From Acholeplasmataceae bacterium (GTDB taxonomy: Bacteria > Bacillota_I > Bacilli_A > Acholeplasmatales > Acholeplasmataceae): DNA of 44,060 bases. Under the pieces are notes generated by a model. That model did not search any database. It was not told the DNA's origin and worked only from the letters and a program-made list of their open reading frames with translations. Of the stretch, positions 27,029 to 35,644 are shown piece by piece (within the stretch, counting starts at the first letter, position 1; each line of letters begins with the position of its first letter). The stretch is taken from assembly GCA_016934015.1 (NCBI GenBank), contig JAFGTQ010000067.1, positions 1 through 44,060 of the forward strand, in the 5' to 3' direction. Both the position numbers and the translations under genes were made by a program.

Positions 27029-27057
27029 GAATGCGCAAAACTGTGAGGAGTGAAATT

Positions 27058-27621
27058 TTGATTAGTACAAACGATTTTAAAACTGGACAAACGATCGTCC
27101 ATGAAGGTAACATTTATTTAGTCATTGAATTTATGCATGTAAAACCAGGTAAGGGTGGCGCATTTGTGCGCACAAAATTACGGAATTTAAGAACAGGATC
27201 TGTGACAGATTACACATTTAACGCCGGAACAAAAGTAGAACGTGCTCAAATCGATAAGATTATGATGCAATATTTATATGTCAATGGTGATCAACATGTG
27301 TTTATGAACACAGAATCTTATGAACAAATCGAAATTCCAGGTACCCAAATCGAATATGAATTGAAGTATATTTTCGAAGGTATGTCAGTTGAAGTTATGT
27401 TTTTTGATGGAAAAGAGATTTTAGGGGTATCACTTCCTGATAAAGTAGTCTTAGAAGTTAAAGAAACAGTACCTGGCGTCAAAGGTGATACAAAAACCAA
27501 TGCTTTAAAAGATGCAATTATGCAAACGGGTTTACTTGTTAAAGTGCCCATGTTTATTGAAGAAGGTGAGCGCATCATTGTCAATACGAACGATGGGCAA
27601 TACGTCTCAAGAGATAAATAA
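27058..27621 (+). CDS. efp: Elongation factor P
   Basis: EF-P relieves ribosome stalling at polyproline stretches. I set the start at TTG 27058, after GAGGAGTG, which gives 187 residues. The ATG at 27031 lies at or before the expected transcription start. With this start the modifiable lysine of KPGKGGAF falls at residue 32, the same number as in B. subtilis. The C-terminal half carries the family pattern [16 protein letters not shown]. Whether the lysine is modified, and by what enzyme, cannot be told from this window. Confidence 0.95.
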   Translation: MISTNDFKTGQTIVHEGNIYLVIEFMHVKPGKGGAFVRTKLRNLRTGSVTDYTFNAGTKVERAQIDKIMMQYLYVNGDQHVFMNTESYEQIEIPGTQIEYELKYIFEGMSVEVMFFDGKEILGVSLPDKVVLEVKETVPGVKGDTKTNALKDAIMQTGLLVKVPMFIEEGERIIVNTNDGQYVSRDK

Positions 27622-27630
27622 TTTTTTGAT

Positions 27631-27653
27631 AAAAGACCATTCGTGGTCTTTTT
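27631..27653 (+). terminator. efp intrinsic terminator
   Basis: AAAAGACCA pairs perfectly with TGGTCTTTT around a TTCG tetraloop, continuing into T. Confidence 0.92.
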
Positions 27654-27684
27654 ATTTGTCAATGATTTAAAGATAACATTTTTA

Positions 27685-27693
27685 TGCTATAAT
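27685..27693 (+). promoter_or_regulatory. Extended -10 promoter of the rluB-like gene
   Basis: TGCTATAAT, followed by GGGGTGAGA and ATG 27710. The leader is about 10 bases. No -35 is evident. Confidence 0.65.
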
Positions 27694-27709
27694 AACTCGG
27701 GGTGAGAAG

Positions 27710-28444
27710 ATGGAAAGACTACAAAAAGTTTTAGCACAATCGAATATTGCTTCGCGCAGAAAAGCTGAGGAAATTATTACAGCTGGAAGAGTCGCAGTCA
27801 ATGGTGTGGTTGTCACTGAACTTGGGACTAAAGTCGAAGATTCTGATCAAATCACTGTCGATGGGAATTTAATCAGTCGAGCAGAAATAAAATACATTTT
27901 ATTAAACAAACCTACAGGTTATGTATCGACAACTTCCGATGAAAAGAAAAGAAAGACTGTATTAGATTTATTAGATGATGACATTAAGGAAACAAGATTG
28001 TATCCTGTGGGTCGTCTAGATTTTGATACAGCAGGTATTTTACTTTTAACGAATGATGGTGATTTCACCAAAAGGATGACACATCCTGAACATATGATTG
28101 AAAAAGAATATTTAGCAAGAGTTGAAGGTGTTGTTATTCGTAAGAAGATTGTTCAACTTCGTTTAGGTGTGATTATTGATGGTGATTATTTAGCAGTTCC
28201 AAAAGCAGTAAGAATTATGGAACTCGATAAAGCACATCAATCAACATTGATTTCGATTACGCTTACCGAAGGTAAAAATAAACAAGTTCGCAAAATGATG
28301 GAAGCGATAGGACATCCTGTTAAAAAATTAACGAGAGTTCGCTATGATTTCTTGACACTTGAAGGTGTTGAACGTGGTTCTTATCGTTTTTTAAAACGGC
28401 ATGAAGTGAAAAAGCTTTACGCGAATTCATTGCCTAAAAAGTGA
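27710..28444 (+). CDS. rluB: Pseudouridine synthase, RsuA/RluB family
   Basis: The 244-residue enzyme has an N-terminal S4 RNA-binding domain (about 2-48) and a catalytic domain with NKPTGYVST and GRLDFDTAGILLLTNDG, the catalytic Asp being D104. RluB modifies 23S rRNA helix 80-type sites. RsuA, which modifies 16S rRNA, is a close alternative, but the Bacillus gene upstream of cmk is also RluB-type. ATG at 27710 follows GGGGTGAGA. The symbol is the best fit within the family. Confidence 0.88.
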   Translation: MERLQKVLAQSNIASRRKAEEIITAGRVAVNGVVVTELGTKVEDSDQITVDGNLISRAEIKYILLNKPTGYVSTTSDEKKRKTVLDLLDDDIKETRLYPVGRLDFDTAGILLLTNDGDFTKRMTHPEHMIEKEYLARVEGVVIRKKIVQLRLGVIIDGDYLAVPKAVRIMELDKAHQSTLISITLTEGKNKQVRKMMEAIGHPVKKLTRVRYDFLTLEGVERGSYRFLKRHEVKKLYANSLPKK

Positions 28445-28471
28445 AAAAAGTGGCTGAATACGCCAAAAATA

Positions 28472-28480
28472 TGATATAAT
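28472..28480 (+). promoter_or_regulatory. Extended -10 promoter of cmk
   Basis: TGATATAAT, 22 bases before the ATG at 28503. TGGAGGG follows as ribosome binding site. Confidence 0.65.
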
Positions 28481-28502
28481 TTACTTTGTATGGAGGGAAA
28501 AC

Positions 28503-29171
28503 ATGCCAGGATATAAATTAGCGATTGACGGACCCGCTGGATCTGGGAAAAGCACGATTAGTGCATTAATTGCCAAAAAACTTGGTTGGACACATATTGA
28601 TACGGGTGCGATGTATCGTGCGGTAACCCTCAAAGCGATTGAATTAGCAATCGATTTAGAGGATGAAAAATCCTATCAATTTTTAGAAACTACATACATT
28701 CATTATGATCGAAATACGATTTATATCGATGACCGTGACGTTACAGAAGCCATCAGAGATGATAGAGTCACACAAAATGTTTCATTAGTTAGTAGTTTTC
28801 CATATGTTCGAAAGAAAATGGTTGAACTTCAAAAGAAGGCTGCACAAAATGGAAACATTGTCATGGATGGTCGAGATATAGGAACAGTGGTCTTACCCAA
28901 GGCAGATTTAAAAATCTTTCTCACTGCGAATGTTGAAGAACGGGCAAAAAGAAGATTTAAAGAGCATGTGAAAAAGGGATCAAATCCTAAAATTGATCAA
29001 GTGATAGAAGATATTGTTTTAAGAGACCAAAAAGATTCAACAAGAAAAGAATCACCGTTGCGTCAAGCAGAAGACGCAATTATCTTAGATACAACACACT
29101 TAACGATTGAACAAGTCGTTGAGAAAATTATAGAATTAACCGACAAAAGGAGAAATAGTCATGGAGTTTAA
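28503..29171 (+). CDS. cmk: Cytidylate kinase
   Basis: Cmk phosphorylates CMP and dCMP. The 222-residue protein has the P-loop DGPAGSGKST (9-18), HIDTGAMYRAVTLKA, the insert-type NMP domain, and VMDGRDIGTVVLPKADLK. The length fits the long bacterial Cmk form. It overlaps the S1-domain gene by 11 bases, as part of the conserved cmk-ypfD-der-gpsA-hbs order of Bacillus. Confidence 0.96.
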   Translation: MPGYKLAIDGPAGSGKSTISALIAKKLGWTHIDTGAMYRAVTLKAIELAIDLEDEKSYQFLETTYIHYDRNTIYIDDRDVTEAIRDDRVTQNVSLVSSFPYVRKKMVELQKKAAQNGNIVMDGRDIGTVVLPKADLKIFLTANVEERAKRRFKEHVKKGSNPKIDQVIEDIVLRDQKDSTRKESPLRQAEDAIILDTTHLTIEQVVEKIIELTDKRRNSHGV

Positions 29172-30561
29172 GATGTTGAAGGTGGGCCAAATTGTAGAAG
29201 GTACAGTCATAAAAATCGAAGAAAACACGATTTATTTAGACGTCCAATACACCACAGAAGGAAAAATTCATTTAGATAATTATGATAGACCAGCTCCAGA
29301 AACGTTTATTGGTCTGATCAAGGAAGGACAAGTCGTCAAAGCGAAGATTCAAAAGATTACAGATGAACCTGCGCAAATTCTTTTATCACGCCTTCCATTA
29401 TTAAATGATGAAAAATTTGATAAGATTCAAGCAATCGCTGGAACAGGTGAAATTGTCAAAGCGAAAGTACGCAAAGTTGAAGACAAAGGACTTATCCTCA
29501 GTTATCTTGATCAAGAGGTGTTCTTACCATATAGTTTATTAGATTATGATTTAGCGAAAGAAAAAGAAACATTAAAGGGTCGTGTGCTTGATATTGAAAT
29601 TCTTGAAGCTACCCAAAGAGGAAGAAGCAAGAGAGTTGTCGGATCAAGAAAAGCGATTTTTGAAAAAGAAAGACAAGAAGCTTATGAAAAGCGGATTGTT
29701 GCACGTCAAAAAGAATTAGAAGATATTAATACGGGCGATGTCGTAAAAGGAACAGTTGATAAATTAGAACCACATGCAGCAACGATTCGTTTTGATCATG
29801 TGGTAGGTTTATTACGCATTTCTCAAGTTTCTCATTATCGTATTGATAAAATTGAAGATGTTTTATCATTAGGCCAAGAAGTTGAAGTTAAAGTGATTAA
29901 AAAAGAAGGTAATCGTTTAGACCTTTCAATGAAAGCATTATTAAAGACGCCTTATGAAAACTTCTATGAAGCCCATAAGATTGGTGAAAATGTAACCGGA
30001 ACTGTTTTCCAAAAGTTGCCGTTTGGTATTATCGTTGAAGTTGAAAAAGATGTTCGTGGCTTACTCCACAAAAATGAATTTTCTTGGAACCCTAATGACA
30101 ATTTTGAAAGTTATGTCAAAATTGGTGATGAAGTAACATTAAGCATCATTAGCATGGATCCAAAGAAAGAACGTATTGCATTATCGAAAAAAGCTTTAGA
30201 AGATAATCCATGGAAAAATGTGACAGTTAAACGTTATGATGTTGTCACTGTACCAGTCACTGAAGTTTCAAAAGATGGAATTAAAGTCATGGTTCAAGGT
30301 GTGGATGGTGAAATCCCAGCATCTGAATTATCCAATGAAAAAATTGGTCGACCAGAAGATTATTTTGCTGTCGGAGATGAAGTGACGGCTATTATTACCG
30401 ATGTTTTAAGAGACCAATGGGTCTTAAAATTATCGATTCGTCGTGTTTTAGAAAAACAAGAACGTGCATCTTTTGAACAATATTTAGAAGATGAAGAAGA
30501 ATCACAAACAACAACAATTGGTGATTTATTCGCTGATAAGTTTCCATCTAAGAAAAAATAA
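29161..30561 (+). CDS. ypfD: S1 RNA-binding domain protein (YpfD/RpsA-like)
   Basis: The 466-residue protein consists of about five S1 OB-fold repeats: about 7-77, 100-165, 196-262, 277-352 and 362-435. The clearest repeats are 3 (GDVVKGTVDKLEPHAATI) and 4 (GENVTGTVFQKLPFGIIVEV). It ends with an acidic tail and a Lys-rich terminus. It is the Firmicute homologue of ribosomal protein S1, longer than the four-domain Bacillus YpfD. Repeats 1 and 2 are more divergent, which resembles the ribosome-binding end of S1. ATG 29161 lies inside cmk, 8 bases after AAGGAG. Confidence 0.88.
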   Translation: MEFKMLKVGQIVEGTVIKIEENTIYLDVQYTTEGKIHLDNYDRPAPETFIGLIKEGQVVKAKIQKITDEPAQILLSRLPLLNDEKFDKIQAIAGTGEIVKAKVRKVEDKGLILSYLDQEVFLPYSLLDYDLAKEKETLKGRVLDIEILEATQRGRSKRVVGSRKAIFEKERQEAYEKRIVARQKELEDINTGDVVKGTVDKLEPHAATIRFDHVVGLLRISQVSHYRIDKIEDVLSLGQEVEVKVIKKEGNRLDLSMKALLKTPYENFYEAHKIGENVTGTVFQKLPFGIIVEVEKDVRGLLHKNEFSWNPNDNFESYVKIGDEVTLSIISMDPKKERIALSKKALEDNPWKNVTVKRYDVVTVPVTEVSKDGIKVMVQGVDGEIPASELSNEKIGRPEDYFAVGDEVTAIITDVLRDQWVLKLSIRRVLEKQERASFEQYLEDEEESQTTTIGDLFADKFPSKKK

Positions 30562-30582
30562 CAAAAAAAAGTAGGTTTTAAT

Positions 30583-31887
30583 ATGCCTTTTAAGGTAGCC
30601 ATTGTTGGCCGTCCGAATGTCGGTAAATCAAGTTTATTTAACCGACTTGTGGGCTCTAGATTGTCCATCACAGACGATGAAGCTGGGGTGACAAGAGACC
30701 GCATTTATGGCAAAGCGGAATGGTTGACGAAAAACTTTCGAGTCATTGACACAGGGGGTATCGACATCGGCGATGCTCCTTTTTTAAATCAAATCAAAGC
30801 ACAAGCTCAAATTGCGATGGATGAAGCGGATGTCATCGTTTTTACTGTTGATGGTAAAAATGGGTTACAAGATAGTGATCAATATATAGCCAAATTGCTT
30901 TATAAAACAGAAAAACCTGTCGTGCTTGCAGTCAATAAGATTGATGATATAAATCAAATTCAAAATATTTATGAATTTTATGCGTTAGGCTTTGGCGATC
31001 CGATTGCGATTAGTAGTCATCACGGAATTGGGATTGGCGATTTATTAGATAAGATTATGTCTTACATGACAGAAGATGATCCAATTTATGAAGATACAAC
31101 ACTTTCTTTTTGTATTGTTGGTCGTCCAAATGTTGGTAAATCAAGCTTAACGAACGCGATTTTAGGTGAAGAACGTGTCATTGTTTCTGAGATATCAGGG
31201 ACGACACGCGATGCAATCGATACACAATTTAAAAAAGATCGTCGAGATTATGTCGTGATTGATACAGCAGGCATTAAAAAGCGTGGTAAAGTGTATGAGA
31301 ATACCGATAAATACAGCGTTTTACGGGCCCTTTCAGCCATTGAACGAAGCGATGTGGCACTCATTGTCATTGATGGGAATGAAGGCGTTATCGAACAAGA
31401 TAAACATGTTGCTGGATATGTCAGCGATTATGGAAAAGCTTGTGTCATTGTTGTAAATAAATGGGATGTCGTCGAAAAAGATGAAAAAACCATGAAAAAG
31501 ATGGAAGAAAAAATTAAAGACGAGTTTAAATTTATGGATTATGCACAAGTAGTATTCGTATCAGCGAAAAATAATCAGCGTATTCATACGATTTTTCCAG
31601 CACTAAATTTAGCATTTGAGAACTATCAAAAAGAAGTACAAACAAGTATTATAAATGACTTGCTACAAGATGCAACAGCGATGAATCCAACGCCCATTTT
31701 CAATCATGGGAAGGCACAATTCAATTATGTGACTCAGGTTGCGATAAAACCACCAACCTTTGTTTTATTTGTCAATAATCCAGATTTTGTTCATTTTTCG
31801 TATCTCCGTTATTTAAATAATCAATTTAGAAGTGCCATTGATTTTACTGGAACACCCATTAAACTCATCTTAAGAAAGAAGGCATAA
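30583..31887 (+). CDS. der: Ribosome biogenesis GTPase Der (EngA)
   Basis: Der is the double GTPase needed for 50S assembly. The 434-residue protein has two complete G domains: the first P-loop [12 protein letters not shown] at about 8-19 with DTGGID and NKID, the second [12 protein letters not shown] at about 180-191 with [11 protein letters not shown] and NKWD. A C-terminal KH-like domain follows. The ribosome binding site is weak (GTAGG), so translation may depend partly on coupling with the S1 gene 22 bases upstream. gpsA starts 2 bases after its stop. Confidence 0.97.
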   Translation: MPFKVAIVGRPNVGKSSLFNRLVGSRLSITDDEAGVTRDRIYGKAEWLTKNFRVIDTGGIDIGDAPFLNQIKAQAQIAMDEADVIVFTVDGKNGLQDSDQYIAKLLYKTEKPVVLAVNKIDDINQIQNIYEFYALGFGDPIAISSHHGIGIGDLLDKIMSYMTEDDPIYEDTTLSFCIVGRPNVGKSSLTNAILGEERVIVSEISGTTRDAIDTQFKKDRRDYVVIDTAGIKKRGKVYENTDKYSVLRALSAIERSDVALIVIDGNEGVIEQDKHVAGYVSDYGKACVIVVNKWDVVEKDEKTMKKMEEKIKDEFKFMDYAQVVFVSAKNNQRIHTIFPALNLAFENYQKEVQTSIINDLLQDATAMNPTPIFNHGKAQFNYVTQVAIKPPTFVLFVNNPDFVHFSYLRYLNNQFRSAIDFTGTPIKLILRKKA

Positions 31888-31888
31888 T

Positions 31889-32884
31889 ATGAGAATTACT
31901 ATCATTGGTGGTGGTGCATGGGGTACAACACTTGGACAAGTGTGTATCGATAATGGTCATGAAATTTTAATTTATGACGTTAATCAAGAACATGTATCTA
32001 AAATCAATCAGTTAACTCATCCCTTTTTTGAAACAAAACTTCCTAAACAAATGAAAGCAACCGATGATCTTAATCATGCGATTGCTTTTTCAGATATTAT
32101 GCTTTTATCTGTACCAACCAAAGTTATTCGAATAGTTTTAAAAGATATCAACAAGTTACTCAAAAAACCAACCTTTTTCATTAATGTTTCTAAAGGTATT
32201 GAACCTGAAACATTAAAACGTATGAGCGAGATTGTTTTAGATGAAATTGACCATCAACATTTCAAAGGATTTGTAGCTTTGACTGGTCCATCTCATGCGG
32301 AAGAAGTTATTTTAAGAAAATTAACGTTACTTGTTGCTGCTTCAACAAATATTGATGACGCTAAGTTTGTTCAATCCATTTTTTCTAATGAATCATATTT
32401 ACGTGTTTATACATCGCTTGATTTAATTGGTGCTGAAGTTGGTGGTGCTGTGAAAAATGCGATTGCGGTTGTATCTGGAGCATGTACTGGTTTGGGACTT
32501 GGAGAAAATGCACGTGCCGCATTAATCTCAAGAGGTATTTTAGAAATTGTTCGCGTGGTTGAATTCATGGGTGGGAAGAAAGAAACTGCCTTTGGCTTAA
32601 CCGGTATTGGAGATTTGATTGTCACCGCATCTTCAGAAAATTCAAGAAATTTTCAAGCAGGTAAAAAAATAGGTTTAGGGATTTCAATCGAACAGATTTA
32701 TCAAGAGAGTAAACAAACGATTGAAGGGATACGAACCATTGAGGCACTCGAGGGCTTATCGAGTCAAAATGGGCTCGAATTACCTTTAATTCACGTGGCT
32801 TATGAGATTATCAAAGGTAACCTATTAGTGACCGATGCTGTTCCAAAATTGTTGTCTCGGGACTTAAAATCAGAAGATTTCTAA
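31889..32884 (+). CDS. gpsA: Glycerol-3-phosphate dehydrogenase [NAD(P)+]
   Basis: GpsA reduces dihydroxyacetone phosphate to sn-glycerol 3-phosphate for phospholipid synthesis, feeding pgsA. The 331-residue protein has the NAD-binding motif GGGAWGTTLGQV (about 6-18), FINVSKGIEPETL, LTGPSHAEEV, the catalytic-lysine region GGAVKNAIAVVSGA, and FGLTGIGDLIVTASS. The length and order are standard. Confidence 0.96.
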   Translation: MRITIIGGGAWGTTLGQVCIDNGHEILIYDVNQEHVSKINQLTHPFFETKLPKQMKATDDLNHAIAFSDIMLLSVPTKVIRIVLKDINKLLKKPTFFINVSKGIEPETLKRMSEIVLDEIDHQHFKGFVALTGPSHAEEVILRKLTLLVAASTNIDDAKFVQSIFSNESYLRVYTSLDLIGAEVGGAVKNAIAVVSGACTGLGLGENARAALISRGILEIVRVVEFMGGKKETAFGLTGIGDLIVTASSENSRNFQAGKKIGLGISIEQIYQESKQTIEGIRTIEALEGLSSQNGLELPLIHVAYEIIKGNLLVTDAVPKLLSRDLKSEDF

Positions 32885-32933
32885 CAAAAATGCTTTATTA
32901 AGCCACCAAAGAAGGCTATATTTGAACATTTAT

Positions 32934-32962
32934 TTGCATAATTGACTTGAATTTGATAAAAT
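32934..32962 (+). promoter_or_regulatory. Promoter of the HU gene
   Basis: TTGCAT (32934-32939) and TAAAAT (32957-32962) with a 17-base spacer. TGA before the -10 gives an extended form. AAGGAGG (32977-32983) follows before ATG 32990. Confidence 0.72.
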
Positions 32963-32989
32963 AAAGCCATCATATAAGGAGGATAAATA

Positions 32990-33265
32990 ATGAATAAAAC
33001 AGAACTTATTGCAGTTATTGCTAATCGCGCACAAGTGACCCAAAAAGTTGCAGAAGATGTACTTGCAGCATTCACTGATACCGTTTCAGAAACTCTCGGC
33101 AGACGTGAAGAAAAAGTTGTTGTTACTGGATTCGGTACATTTGAAGTAAGACATCGTGTTCAAAGAACTGGTAAAAATCCAAGAACTGGTGAATTAATCA
33201 CAGTTCCTGCACAAAAAACTCCAGCATTTAGAGCTGGAAAACTCCTCAAGGAAGCAGTTAAATAA
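32990..33265 (+). CDS. hup: HU family nucleoid DNA-binding protein
   Basis: The 91-residue protein is a complete HU/IHF-type histone-like protein. It starts with NKTELIAVIANRA and has the beta-arm motif GFGTFEVRHRVQRTGKNPRTG and the C-terminal PAFRAGKLLKEAVK. It bends and compacts DNA. The hbs position downstream of gpsA matches Bacillus. It has its own strong promoter and terminator, consistent with high expression. Confidence 0.97.
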   Translation: MNKTELIAVIANRAQVTQKVAEDVLAAFTDTVSETLGRREEKVVVTGFGTFEVRHRVQRTGKNPRTGELITVPAQKTPAFRAGKLLKEAVK

Positions 33266-33274
33266 GAATGAATT

Positions 33275-33308
33275 AAAAGGTGCTTATCTATGATAAGTGC
33301 TTTTTTTT
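33275..33308 (+). terminator. HU gene terminator
   Basis: AAAAGGTGCTTATC pairs with GATAAGTGCTTTT (several G-U pairs) around TAT, followed by eight T. Confidence 0.85.
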
Positions 33309-33324
33309 CTTAATTTTTTGAATT

Positions 33325-33333
33325 TGATATAAA
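33325..33333 (+). promoter_or_regulatory. Extended -10 promoter of the ankyrin gene
   Basis: TGATATAAA lies 23 bases before the ATG at 33356. GAAGAGGTGG follows as ribosome binding site. Confidence 0.55.
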
Positions 33334-33355
33334 ATAGAGTTGAAGAGGTGGTTTT

Positions 33356-34327
33356 ATGAATGTATTCATTAAAGCTTCTGAAAACGATTTAGAATATGTC
33401 AAACTCAATATGACGCATCTTGAGATGACGGATGAAAAAAGAAAGAGTTTATTACATTATGCCGTCATAGGTTCTGCGATGGATGTTCTAAATTATTTAT
33501 TTGATCAAGACATTAATGTGAATTTAACTGATCAGCATGGAGAAAGTGCCCTTTTTGATTGTGCAAGAAAAGGGAAACTAGAACTTGCTAAAAAACTGAT
33601 TTCACGATTTGCATCAGTAAATATTGAGAATCGTCAAGGCGAGTTACCCATTCATTTAGCCGCACAAAAGGGTAATCTAGACATGATTAGATTGCTGATA
33701 GAATCAGGTTCCTTTTTAAATAAAAAGACGATGGAAGATAAGCTTCCAGTCCATTATGCAATTCAAGGTGGACAAACAGAAATCGTACCCTACCTTTTAA
33801 CACAAAGTAAACAATCGTGGTTTATGAAAGATACATATGGTAACACATTATTACACCATGCAGCAAAAACATCGAATGTTCGATTGATTGAGATGTTACT
33901 TAATCAAAATCTCGATCCTAATGCTTTAAATTCACAATTTGAAACACCAATCTTTAATGCCATACGTTTTGGATCGATTGAAACGATTCGCTTGTTACTG
34001 GCAAGCGAAGCCTATTTGGATATTAAAAATCGGAGATTTGAATCACCACTAGATACGGCAATGATTTTTGGTAAACAAGAAATAGCAGAATATTTAAATG
34101 AATATATGCAAACACCAAAATATGAACGCCTTATTCAAAGACAAGCACTCGCAGTGGCAGTTTTAAATCGTGATCATGTTGTTTTAAGAAAACTGATTGA
34201 AAAAGATATACCAATGAAAAAAGACCGTTTACAAAAAACAGCCTTAGATTATGCGAAAGAATATAATTTATCTCTTTGTGTTGGATTGCTTAGAGATGTA
34301 CATATTAATGGAAATGATGGTTCTTAA
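33356..34327 (+). CDS. Ankyrin-repeat protein
   Basis: The 323-residue protein is built almost wholly of ankyrin repeats, about eight units of roughly 33 residues. Examples are GESALFDCARKGKLELAKKL, GELPIHLAAQKGNLDMIRLL, GNTLLHHAAKTSNVRLIEML and ETPIFNAIRFGSIETIRLLL. It has no signal peptide or membrane helix, so it is likely a cytosolic protein-binding scaffold. Its partner is unknown. It is a single-gene unit with its own promoter and tandem terminators, located right after the HU gene. Base composition matches the neighbours, so recent transfer is not evident. Confidence 0.9.
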   Translation: MNVFIKASENDLEYVKLNMTHLEMTDEKRKSLLHYAVIGSAMDVLNYLFDQDINVNLTDQHGESALFDCARKGKLELAKKLISRFASVNIENRQGELPIHLAAQKGNLDMIRLLIESGSFLNKKTMEDKLPVHYAIQGGQTEIVPYLLTQSKQSWFMKDTYGNTLLHHAAKTSNVRLIEMLLNQNLDPNALNSQFETPIFNAIRFGSIETIRLLLASEAYLDIKNRRFESPLDTAMIFGKQEIAEYLNEYMQTPKYERLIQRQALAVAVLNRDHVVLRKLIEKDIPMKKDRLQKTALDYAKEYNLSLCVGLLRDVHINGNDGS

Positions 34328-34350
34328 GCACCCTTCATTTGGAGTGCTTT
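34326..34350 (+). terminator. First, weak hairpin at the ankyrin stop
   Basis: AAGCAC pairs with GTGCTT around a loop of about 12 bases, followed by only a short T run. The AA of the TAA stop is part of the stem. Confidence 0.5.
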
Positions 34351-34360
34351 AATATAGAGT

Positions 34361-34395
34361 AGGGACATGAGATTTTATCTTATGTCCCTATTTTT
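34361..34395 (+). terminator. Strong terminator of the ankyrin gene
   Basis: A 13-bp stem, AGGGACATGAGAT with ATCTTATGTCCCT (one G-U pair), around TTT, then ATTTTT. It ends against the stop codon of the convergent CPBP gene. Confidence 0.88.
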
Positions 34396-35548
34396 ATAGA
34401 ATAAATAAAATACCCAATACAGCAATCAAATTGGACAAGATATGAACAACCATTGGGGCCAATACATTTTTATCATTTTTAATGTATATGAGTCCAAATA
34501 CGATACCCATAACAAAATATGCAGATCCATTGACAAGGGCAGATGCGATGGATGGTTCTGAGACAAGATGAATGGTACCAAAGATGACGCTTGAGACGAT
34601 TAATCCAGTTATGTTTTTTTGAAATATTCCAAATATGGCTTTTCTAAAAATAAGTTCTTCGATGATTGGGCCAAATAAGATTGCTGAAATCATCATCAGA
34701 ATCGTTCCATCAGATTGTAGCGCAGCGATAATGGTTAGTTGATTGAGTGATTCACTAATGGGAACATTTAAGGCATCACTTAAGAAATTTGAAATAAAAT
34801 TGGATAATATATTACCTAGAATCAAATAAAGATATCCGACAGCAATGATAATGAACCATTCTTTTTTTCTTGATTTAAACGATTCAAAATCATCGGACAA
34901 ATCTTTCTTTAATAAAAATAAAATAGGAGGAAGCATCGCTAAATAAATCAAGAAATTAGCTAAAGCACTTGAAAAATCAGATAAGGTTGTGATTGGTCCA
35001 TCAATTGGTTCATAGGGTGCTTCAAAAAAGGAGGGAAGTAATTGATCTTCACCAGCGTATATATGAATCATTGGACCACTTTCTGTCCAAGATGATAATG
35101 TTTGGTTTTCTGAGAATATGTTTAAAAGATTAGCTTCATTAAGTACGAGAATGCCATCAATTTCTATGATGAGTAGATCTTGATAGTGAGTGTTTGTCGC
35201 ACTAACGAAAACCGTATAACCTTGATAGTCACCTATTTGAATGATACGTTCTTCATAAGTTGGTAGAAGTAAATCAATACTTTCTTGTTCGAGGATTGCA
35301 ATACCTGAACTATCTGCTGAAACAGCACGAATCAATAAATCATTTTCAGAATAGGTTTCTCTAAAAGAGTCTATGCCCATAAAGATTGTAAAAATAACGG
35401 AACCTAATACAAACATCAGTAGAACATAGACAAATAAAGCCGTAAAATAATTAGCGCTTCGATTCGGCTCTGGTTGGTTCTTTTTTTTATGTTGATGTGC
35501 TTCTTTTAATAGATCTTCAAATTCTAAGATTTCGTTTTCATTTGCCAT
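34394..35548 (-). CDS. CPBP-family intramembrane glutamic protease
   Basis: The 384-residue protein has the full CPBP (CaaX protease/bacteriocin-processing) signature: E297-E298-x3-R302 in PIIEELIFRKA, F323-x3-H327 in FGTIHL, and H369-x3-N373 in HILSN. A cytoplasmic charged tail (1-33) precedes the first helix (about 35-60). An outer domain of about 130 residues (about 61-190) and at least six further helices follow. The outer domain is unusual for the family. ATG 35548 is chosen because TATAAT and GGTGA lie just upstream. The longer reading to 35680 runs through the promoter. No bacteriocin-like gene is adjacent. The substrate is unknown. Confidence 0.87.
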   Translation of the reverse strand: MANENEILEFEDLLKEAHQHKKKNQPEPNRSANYFTALFVYVLLMFVLGSVIFTIFMGIDSFRETYSENDLLIRAVSADSSGIAILEQESIDLLLPTYEERIIQIGDYQGYTVFVSATNTHYQDLLIIEIDGILVLNEANLLNIFSENQTLSSWTESGPMIHIYAGEDQLLPSFFEAPYEPIDGPITTLSDFSSALANFLIYLAMLPPILFLLKKDLSDDFESFKSRKKEWFIIIAVGYLYLILGNILSNFISNFLSDALNVPISESLNQLTIIAALQSDGTILMMISAILFGPIIEELIFRKAIFGIFQKNITGLIVSSVIFGTIHLVSEPSIASALVNGSAYFVMGIVFGLIYIKNDKNVLAPMVVHILSNLIAVLGILFIL

Positions 35549-35563
35549 AATTTCACCGCTTAT

Positions 35564-35569
35564 ATTATA
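35564..35569 (-). promoter_or_regulatory. -10 box of the CPBP protease gene
   Basis: TATAAT on the minus strand in the context TTAAGGTATAATATA, the same AAGGTATAAT core as at greA and rny. Confidence 0.6.
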
Positions 35570-35609
35570 CCTTAAAAGTATTTGAATCATACATTTAAGG
35601 CAAAATATG

Positions 35610-35618
35610 TGATAAGAT
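35610..35618 (+). promoter_or_regulatory. Possible extended -10 of rdgB
   Basis: TGATAAGAT lies 26 bases before ATG 35645, divergent from the CPBP promoter. The match is moderate. Confidence 0.4.
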
Positions 35619-35644
35619 AAGAGAGAAAGAAATGACTGGGTGAG

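Noticed and set aside
27318-27662. Minus-strand frame antisense to efp
   Set aside because: It lies opposite a conserved gene and begins beyond the efp terminator. No promoter or ribosome binding site supports it.
32881-32925. Possible terminator after gpsA (AGCC with GGCT)
   Set aside because: The stem is only 4-5 bp with a long loop and no T run, so it is too weak to call.
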